Source: an archaeon (GTDB lineage: Archaea; Micrarchaeota; Micrarchaeia; Anstonellales; Bilamarchaeaceae). Taken from it: a stretch of 35,357 nt of DNA. The stretch covers positions 1 through 35,357 of the forward strand of contig JAGVON010000076.1 of NCBI GenBank assembly GCA_020052735.1. The letters are read 5' to 3'. A program made the translations under genes and the position numbers. The notes beneath the pieces are model-generated. The model made no database searches, was not told the origin of the DNA, and saw only the letters and a program-made list of their open reading frames with translations. Within the stretch, counting starts at the first letter, position 1. Each line of letters opens with the position of its first letter. Of the stretch, positions 35,001 through 35,357 are shown piece after piece.

Positions 35001-35357
35001 ATGACGAATGATATTAGGTTTCTTGCAAGGAAGAGGTTTGAGCAGGGGAAGGATTTGCATTCTTCCGTTCCGAAGAATAGGCACGAGAGGAGGGCTGCGC
35101 AGAGGCATGCAAAACTTCTTGATGCAACGAGGGCGAGGATGGTTGGGCAGAAGAATCCCCATGTTGCTGATTCTGCAAAAGAAAGGCACGAGGATACTCT
35201 CAGGGCGGAGCTTGAGGCGCAGGAAATTCACCGCATGGGAACGAGGACTGGAAGAATGGCTGTGCTTGCGGCTGCAATTGAATTTGCAGTTGCATTGGCA
35301 TGCGGCAGCGCCATGACCGACGATCAGGATGCGACAGATGCTGATGCCGTGCAGGAA
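35001..35357 (+). CDS. Hypothetical protein (N-terminal part, runs off the right edge)
   Basis: Hand translation MTNDIRFLARKRFEQGKDLHSSVPKNRHERRAAQRHAKLLDATRARMVGQKN...; TATA TTTTTAAAC about 26 nt upstream of the ATG. Confidence 0.6.
   Translation, partial: MTNDIRFLARKRFEQGKDLHSSVPKNRHERRAAQRHAKLLDATRARMVGQKNPHVADSAKERHEDTLRAELEAQEIHRMGTRTGRMAVLAAAIEFAVALACGSAMTDDQDATDADAVQE

Overview
The window looks like a chromosomal segment of an archaeon: MCM helicase, form III RuBisCO, TATA boxes about 26-28 nt upstream of start codons (leaderless genes), and tRNAs without encoded CCA. A DPANN-like lineage is a guess from gene content. The left two thirds is mostly housekeeping and metabolism: MCM, tRNA-Pro, AlaX editing protein, form III RuBisCO, a DtxR-FeoA/FeoB iron operon, ZIP transporter, Dph6-like ligase, bacterial-type PurH, a kinase/phosphotransferase fusion, a Mg2+ P-type ATPase, UbiA and tRNA-Asp. 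Between these sit three small toxin-antitoxin or AMPylation-type loci: a divergent AbiEi/AbiEii-like pair, a Fic protein, and a wHTH-MNT/HEPN/CoA-binding operon. The right third (about 21-35 kb) is a cell-surface locus. It contains a secreted protein, a Cys-rich lipoprotein, a repeat-bearing transmembrane protein and two tandem giant beta-helix (NosD-like) proteins of about 1255 and 1892 aa. These share interchangeable modules in permuted order, and their juxtamembrane Cys-rich module also occurs in the nearby lipoprotein. The strongest leads are: (1) this modular surface locus; (2) a 4x heptanucleotide repeat in the linker of a domain-order-reversed kinase/APH fusion, a possible phase-variation switch; (3) the HEPN/MNT operon with helically phased operator repeats; and (4) the AbiE pair driven from one symmetric TATA element. 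All calls come from reading the sequence. No database search was run.
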